Positions 22,685 to 26,240 of a stretch of 26,240 nucleotides of DNA are shown here, one piece after another. The DNA comes from Nitrospira sp. ST-bin4 (lineage in GTDB: Bacteria > Nitrospirota > Nitrospiria > Nitrospirales > Nitrospiraceae). How positions within the stretch are numbered: the stretch's first letter is position 1; the number at the start of each line of letters is the position of its first letter. The stretch covers positions 1 to 26,240 of the forward strand of contig MSXM01000074.1 in assembly GCA_002083565.1 (NCBI GenBank). Direction: 5' to 3'. The notes below the pieces were generated by a model. The model worked only from the letters and a program-made list of their open reading frames with translations. It ran no database searches and was not told the DNA's origin. A program made the translations under genes and the position numbers.

Positions 22685-23853
22685 GTTTCTGGTCGGCCCT
22701 CCCTCGCCCGATCATCGGCCTCTCTCCGATGGATGGCGTCACGGATGCGAGCTTTCGCGCGATCGTTGCGCGACAGGGGAAGCCGGATGTCACGTTTACC
22801 GAGTTTACGCATGTGCACGATATCTGTCGCGGGCCGGAGGTATGTTTAGAGACGCTGGTCTACAGTGAGATCGAGCGTCCGATGGTGGCGCAGCTGTATG
22901 GGAATAACCCGGATTTGTTTTATCAAGCCGCTCACGCGGTATGTGAGTTGGGGTTCGATGGATTAGATATCAACATGGGTTGCCCGTCCAAGAGCGTGGC
23001 CTCATCAGGGTCCGGCGCCGGCCTCATCAGGACTCCCGAATTGGCCCGTGCGATTGTGCAGGCTGCCAGGCAAGGCATCACCGATTGGGCTGGCGGCCAC
23101 ACGCTGGAACAAGTGGGTTTCAAACCGGCTCGGGTGGCCGCATTTCGGCGTCTCAACGAGGAGCGCGGCGGCTCAAGTCCTGCCCTCCGCCGTGCCGTGC
23201 CGCTTTCGGTGAAAACCAGACTAGGCTATGAGTCGGTCACGGTCGAATCCTGGGTCGAACATCTTCTTGCGGAGCAACCGGCGGTGATCTCGCTTCATGG
23301 ACGAACGCTCCGCCAGATGTATCGTGGCGAAGCAGATTGGTCGGCCATTGCGCGCGCGGCGGCGCTGATAAAGGAAACCGGGACGCTGGTGTTCGGGAAT
23401 GGCGACATCAAGAGTCTTGAAGAAGCTGTGGGGCGTGTTCGAGAAACCGGCGTGGACGGCGTGTTGGTGGGGCGGGCCGTGCTTGGAGCACCCTGGTTCT
23501 TCCGGGAGAAGGAACAGGCCCGCGCATTTGCCCGTGAGACGGATTGTGTGAACATCGAATCATCGGCCGGTCATGCGATCCCAATCGAGCAACGCTTCAC
23601 CGTCCTGCTGGATCACGCCCGCCAATTTCAGGCGCTCTGTGGGCAAGGCCGGTTTCACCGCATGCGCAAGCATTTAGGCTGGTATTGTAAAGCCTTTCCG
23701 CATGCAGCCGCGCTTCGTGCGCGGATGGTTCGAGTGGCTTCCGTCAGTGACCTCGAAGCGGTCCTCGACGAGTATCGGGCTCATCGTATCTTGGATTCGG
23801 ACGGGAATGAATCGATCGATGAAGCCAGTCTGCCGGCGTCGCGATGCGGCTAG
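22681..23853 (+). CDS. tRNA-dihydrouridine synthase
   Basis: The product has 390 residues and is an FMN enzyme that reduces uridine in the tRNA D-loop. Seen are the flavin-barrel start IIGLSPMDGVTDASFRAI, PMVAQLYGNNPDLF, DGLDINMGCPS with catalytic Cys101, PLSVKTRLGY, ISLHGRTLRQMYRGEADW and VFGNGDIKSLEEA, then GVDGVLVGRAVLGAPWFF. About 35 extra residues (ITDWAGGHTLEQVGFKPARV onward) sit between the AIVQAARQ helix and PLSVK, so it belongs to a long-loop subgroup rather than classic DusA, B or C. It starts by ATGA overlap with the preceding gene and overlaps maf by 10 bp. The target position on tRNA is unknown. Confidence 0.93.
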   Translation: MSFWSALPRPIIGLSPMDGVTDASFRAIVARQGKPDVTFTEFTHVHDICRGPEVCLETLVYSEIERPMVAQLYGNNPDLFYQAAHAVCELGFDGLDINMGCPSKSVASSGSGAGLIRTPELARAIVQAARQGITDWAGGHTLEQVGFKPARVAAFRRLNEERGGSSPALRRAVPLSVKTRLGYESVTVESWVEHLLAEQPAVISLHGRTLRQMYRGEADWSAIARAAALIKETGTLVFGNGDIKSLEEAVGRVRETGVDGVLVGRAVLGAPWFFREKEQARAFARETDCVNIESSAGHAIPIEQRFTVLLDHARQFQALCGQGRFHRMRKHLGWYCKAFPHAAALRARMVRVASVSDLEAVLDEYRAHRILDSDGNESIDEASLPASRCG

Positions 23854-24476
23854 TCCTGGCATCTACATCCCCCCGGCGCAGGGAACTACTTTCATTATTA
23901 GGGCTCTCGTTTGAGGTCTGCCCTCCCACATTTATTGAGCAACCGATTCCAGGCCTCTCGCCACTTGAACAGGTAGCACGGTTCGCTCTGGAAAAAGCGC
24001 GATCGGTGGCCTGCACCTGTCCGGAAGATCTGGTGCTCGGCAGCGACGCCGTGATTGAGTCGAATGGCCGTCTCCTGGGCAAGCCGCGCGATCTGAAGGA
24101 GGCGCGAGCCATGCTGACGAGCCTGGCAGGCAGGTCACATTGTGTCCACACCGCGGTGGCCTTATGCGGTCAAGTACGGGGGATCGACGTCGTCGAAGTC
24201 GCGACGGCCATGGTGTACGTGAAGCCGGATACCGGTGGTGCCGTTGAGCGGTATCTCGCGACCGGTGAATCGCTGGGAAAAGCGGGGGCCTACTCGATTC
24301 AGGGCCAGGGTGCTGACTTGATCGAGAAGATCAACGGCGATTATACGGCTGTGGTGGGGTTGCCTTTACAGGTATCGGCCAGGTTACTGCATGCTGCCGG
24401 TTACCCTGTCGTGGTGGATCTCGAAGAACTGTATCGGCGGAAGCCCTATCCAAACTGGAGCCGGTTCACGCCCTGA
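23844..24476 (+). CDS. maf: Maf-family nucleotide pyrophosphatase
   Basis: The product has 210 residues. Maf proteins hydrolyse non-canonical or pyrimidine nucleoside triphosphates to monophosphates. The N-terminal LASTSPRRRELLSLLGLSFEV, the central LGSDAVIE (where SDTVV is common), LGKPRDLKEARAMLTSLAGRSH, and GKAGAYSIQGQGADLIEKIN with DYTAVVGLPL are the family signatures. GKPRD and SIQGQGADLIE point to the dTTP/UTP or m7GTP group, but the exact substrate is not decidable. It overlaps dus by 10 bp, so it depends on that operon for transcription. Confidence 0.93.
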   Translation: MRLVLASTSPRRRELLSLLGLSFEVCPPTFIEQPIPGLSPLEQVARFALEKARSVACTCPEDLVLGSDAVIESNGRLLGKPRDLKEARAMLTSLAGRSHCVHTAVALCGQVRGIDVVEVATAMVYVKPDTGGAVERYLATGESLGKAGAYSIQGQGADLIEKINGDYTAVVGLPLQVSARLLHAAGYPVVVDLEELYRRKPYPNWSRFTP

Positions 24477-24487
24477 TTGAATCAGGG
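24471..24487 (+). terminator. Small hairpin overlapping the maf stop codon
   Basis: CCCTGA (24471-24476) and TCAGGG (24482-24487) form a 6-bp stem with loop TTGAA. It lacks a T-run, so it is a weak terminator at best. Confidence 0.25.
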
Positions 24488-24565
24488 CGGCCGGTTCTCC
24501 TACAATGCATGGAATTTCTCACTTCCCGACAGGTTCGGCGAATGTCAGTCATGATAAAGGGTGAC

Positions 24566-25219
24566 ATGAATATCTACAGACATAAAAGAGTTTGGGGTCT
24601 GGCCGGTTTCTTGGGAGTCTGTCTGCTCGGGTTCGGAACGGCTTGGGCCATCGATGTCAAACTGTCCGCAGAAGATGCCCAGAAAGCACTTGAGGCCGGA
24701 CGAATCCCCATGGAAAAGGCCAACCTGCCCGAGGATGTGAAGAGGGTATTGCAGCAGGCGTCACTGGCTGCCCGCGTGGGGGCCGATCCGGAGAAAGAAC
24801 CTTGCGGCGCGAGCGCGATTTTGCGCACTAAGCGCTATCGGTTGGAAGCCTTTGGTCGGCAGGAGGCGGTGGAATCCAAGAAACGAAAGATCGACGTGCG
24901 CATGCCCGAAGAGTTCATCAAGAAAGTCATGGACATGCCCAATATGGAAATCGAGGTTCAGCTGTGCGGCGATGACGAGTATTTTGCCGAAGGGGCCGTC
25001 ATTGAGCTGCATCAGGGATCGAAGCGGATCAAGCCCATCGACATCGGCAAGGCCGAACGGGGACGAAAAAACGAAGGCCAGGGCCCGGCCTTCCGCTCCC
25101 GCTTCACCGCGCTCTTTGCGTATGAGCAGTTCGATTCGAATGCCAAGTCAGTCTTTGTTGTGAATCTTCAAGACGGGCAGGAGGCCAGAATCCCTGCCGA
25201 CTTCTCCAAGGTGCGGTAA
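24566..25219 (+). CDS. Secreted protein of unknown function
   Basis: The product has 217 residues from ATG at 24566; upstream in-frame ATGs at 24509, 24542 and 24551 would give a long, uncharged-core-free extension before the signal. From 24566 it begins with a standard signal peptide (IYRHKRVWGLAGFLGVCLLG, cleaved after AWA). The mature part has a short helical segment (LSAEDAQKALEAGRIPMEKA), then a beta-rich region. Two cysteines, in EPCGAS and VQLCGDD, may form a disulfide. The pattern KKVMDMPNMEIEVQLCGDDEYFAEG and VFVVNLQDGQEARIPADFSKVR suggests a ligand-binding periplasmic fold, but I recognise no family. The gene stands alone between maf and a convergent ABC exporter gene. Confidence 0.75.
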   Translation: MNIYRHKRVWGLAGFLGVCLLGFGTAWAIDVKLSAEDAQKALEAGRIPMEKANLPEDVKRVLQQASLAARVGADPEKEPCGASAILRTKRYRLEAFGRQEAVESKKRKIDVRMPEEFIKKVMDMPNMEIEVQLCGDDEYFAEGAVIELHQGSKRIKPIDIGKAERGRKNEGQGPAFRSRFTALFAYEQFDSNAKSVFVVNLQDGQEARIPADFSKVR

Positions 25220-25268
25220 TCCCTCCGCCTGGTTTTATCAATCGGCTTACGCCCTGCCGGGATTACGC

Positions 25269-26240
25269 TCACGCGGTCGGCTCATTGAGTCGAATCGTAT
25301 AGAGATAGTGGTATAAGCCCCTGCGTGCCATTAGCTGGTCGTGCGTGCCGTCTTCCACCAGCCGGCCCTTGTCCAAAACCAGAATGCGGTCGGCGCGCTG
25401 AATGGTCGAGAGCCGGTGGGCCACGACGAAGGTCGTCCGTCCTTTCATCAATCGCTCCAGCGCTTCCTGCACCAGCCGCTCCGATTCGGTGTCGAGGGAC
25501 GACGTGGCTTCGTCCAATAACAGGATGCGCGGGTTTTTGAGAATCGCCCGCGCGATCGCGATGCGTTGACGCTGCCCGCCGGAAAGATTGACGCCTTTTT
25601 CACCGACGACGGTCTCATAGCCATCGGGACAGTTCATGATGAAATCATGCGCATGCGCGGCTTGACTGGCCTCCCGCACCGCCGCGTCATCCGCGTCCGG
25701 GTTTCCGTAACGGATATTGTCGAGGATTGTTCCGCCGAACAAAATCGTTTCTTGCGGGACGAGTGCCAGCTGTCGATACCAGCTCTCGACATTCGCCTGG
25801 CGCACATCGTGCCCGTCAACCGTGATGCGTCCGTCGGTCGGATCGTAGAACCGGTGGAGCAGATTAATAACAGTGGTCTTGCCGGCGCCGGTCGGCCCGA
25901 CAAAGGCGATGATCTCGCCGGGTTTGGCCTCGAACGACAGATGTGAGAGCACAGGGGTGCGAGCGTCGTAGGCAAAGGCGACATTTTCGAAGCGCACGTG
26001 GCCGGCGACTGCGGAAAGAACTTTTGCGTCGGGCTGATCGTGAATGTCCGGGCGGATATCCAGAATTTCAAATACCCGTTGCATCGCGCCTTGCGCTTCT
26101 TTCACTTGCGCAAATACACGGGCTGCTGAGCTGAAGGGGCCGATCAGGATGCCGGCGAACAAGACAAAGGCGAACAAGTCGCCGGGGGTGACTGTGCCCT
26201 CGATGACTTGGCGGCCTCCGTACCACATGACGGCGGCTGC
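25269..26240 (-). CDS. MsbA-type ABC exporter, 3' part (runs off right edge)
   Basis: The frame is open to the right edge, so the N-terminal membrane domain is mostly outside the window. About 325 residues are visible. The last membrane segment (GDLFAFVLFAGILIGPF) is followed by a complete ATPase domain: Walker A GPTGAGKTT, Q-loop VPQETILFGGTILDNI, signature NLSGGQRQRIAIARA, Walker B LLLDEATSSLD and H-loop VVAHRLSTIQ. It should export lipid or a hydrophobic compound as a homodimer. Its intact motifs contrast with the degenerate ABC protein at 12004-13680. There is no obvious terminator in the 49 bp between it and the convergent secreted-protein gene. Confidence 0.93.
   Translation of the reverse strand, partial: AAAVMWYGGRQVIEGTVTPGDLFAFVLFAGILIGPFSSAARVFAQVKEAQGAMQRVFEILDIRPDIHDQPDAKVLSAVAGHVRFENVAFAYDARTPVLSHLSFEAKPGEIIAFVGPTGAGKTTVINLLHRFYDPTDGRITVDGHDVRQANVESWYRQLALVPQETILFGGTILDNIRYGNPDADDAAVREASQAAHAHDFIMNCPDGYETVVGEKGVNLSGGQRQRIAIARAILKNPRILLLDEATSSLDTESERLVQEALERLMKGRTTFVVAHRLSTIQRADRILVLDKGRLVEDGTHDQLMARRGLYHYLYTIRLNEPTA

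Overview
The window reads as one continuous stretch of moderately GC-rich bacterial chromosome. The gene set (bacterial deoxyhypusine-synthase-like enzyme, pyruvoyl arginine decarboxylase, NhaR-type regulator beside a tandem set of TolC-like proteins, CBS-PilZ and DUF692-like proteins) is what I would expect from a Nitrospira-like member of the Nitrospirota. That assignment rests on gene content and style from memory, not on a marker gene. There are no rRNA genes, tRNAs, CRISPR arrays, phage genes or transposases that I can see.

Region 1 (1-5971, all plus strand) centres on polyamine metabolism. It holds a left-truncated deoxyhypusine-synthase-like enzyme, a DsbA-like thiol oxidoreductase, a small zinc-ribbon protein, an aldehyde dehydrogenase, a pyruvoyl-dependent arginine decarboxylase, an agmatinase and an RluF-type pseudouridine synthase. 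Decarboxylase plus agmatinase make putrescine from arginine; the first gene could then elongate it. Between agmatinase and pseudouridine synthase lies a 147-bp element built as nested inverted repeats.

Region 2 (6019-15270) is an export locus. A minus-strand NhaR-type LysR regulator is divergent from three tandem, closely related TolC-family outer-membrane proteins. An ABC-exporter-like membrane protein and a HlyD-type adaptor follow. The nucleotide-binding domain of the ABC-like protein has lost almost every catalytic motif while the reading frame stays intact. This possible non-hydrolysing 'pseudo-ABC' exporter with three outer-membrane partners is the best candidate for an undescribed system here. 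A strong hairpin closes the locus.

Region 3 (15271-17424) has a 385-bp leader with a riboswitch-like fold, then purE-purK for purine synthesis.

Region 4 (17404-21022, minus strand) encodes, in transcription order, a CBS-CBS-PilZ protein, a LOG-family protein, a DHH phosphoesterase and a rhomboid protease. Rhomboid and purK converge and overlap.

Region 5 (21126-24476, plus strand) is a tightly overlapping trio: a DUF692/MNIO-like TIM-barrel protein with an extra C-terminal domain, a tRNA-dihydrouridine synthase and a Maf-type nucleotide pyrophosphatase. A secreted protein of unknown function (24566-25219) and the 3' part of a normal, catalytically complete MsbA-type ABC exporter (minus strand, running off the right edge) finish the window.
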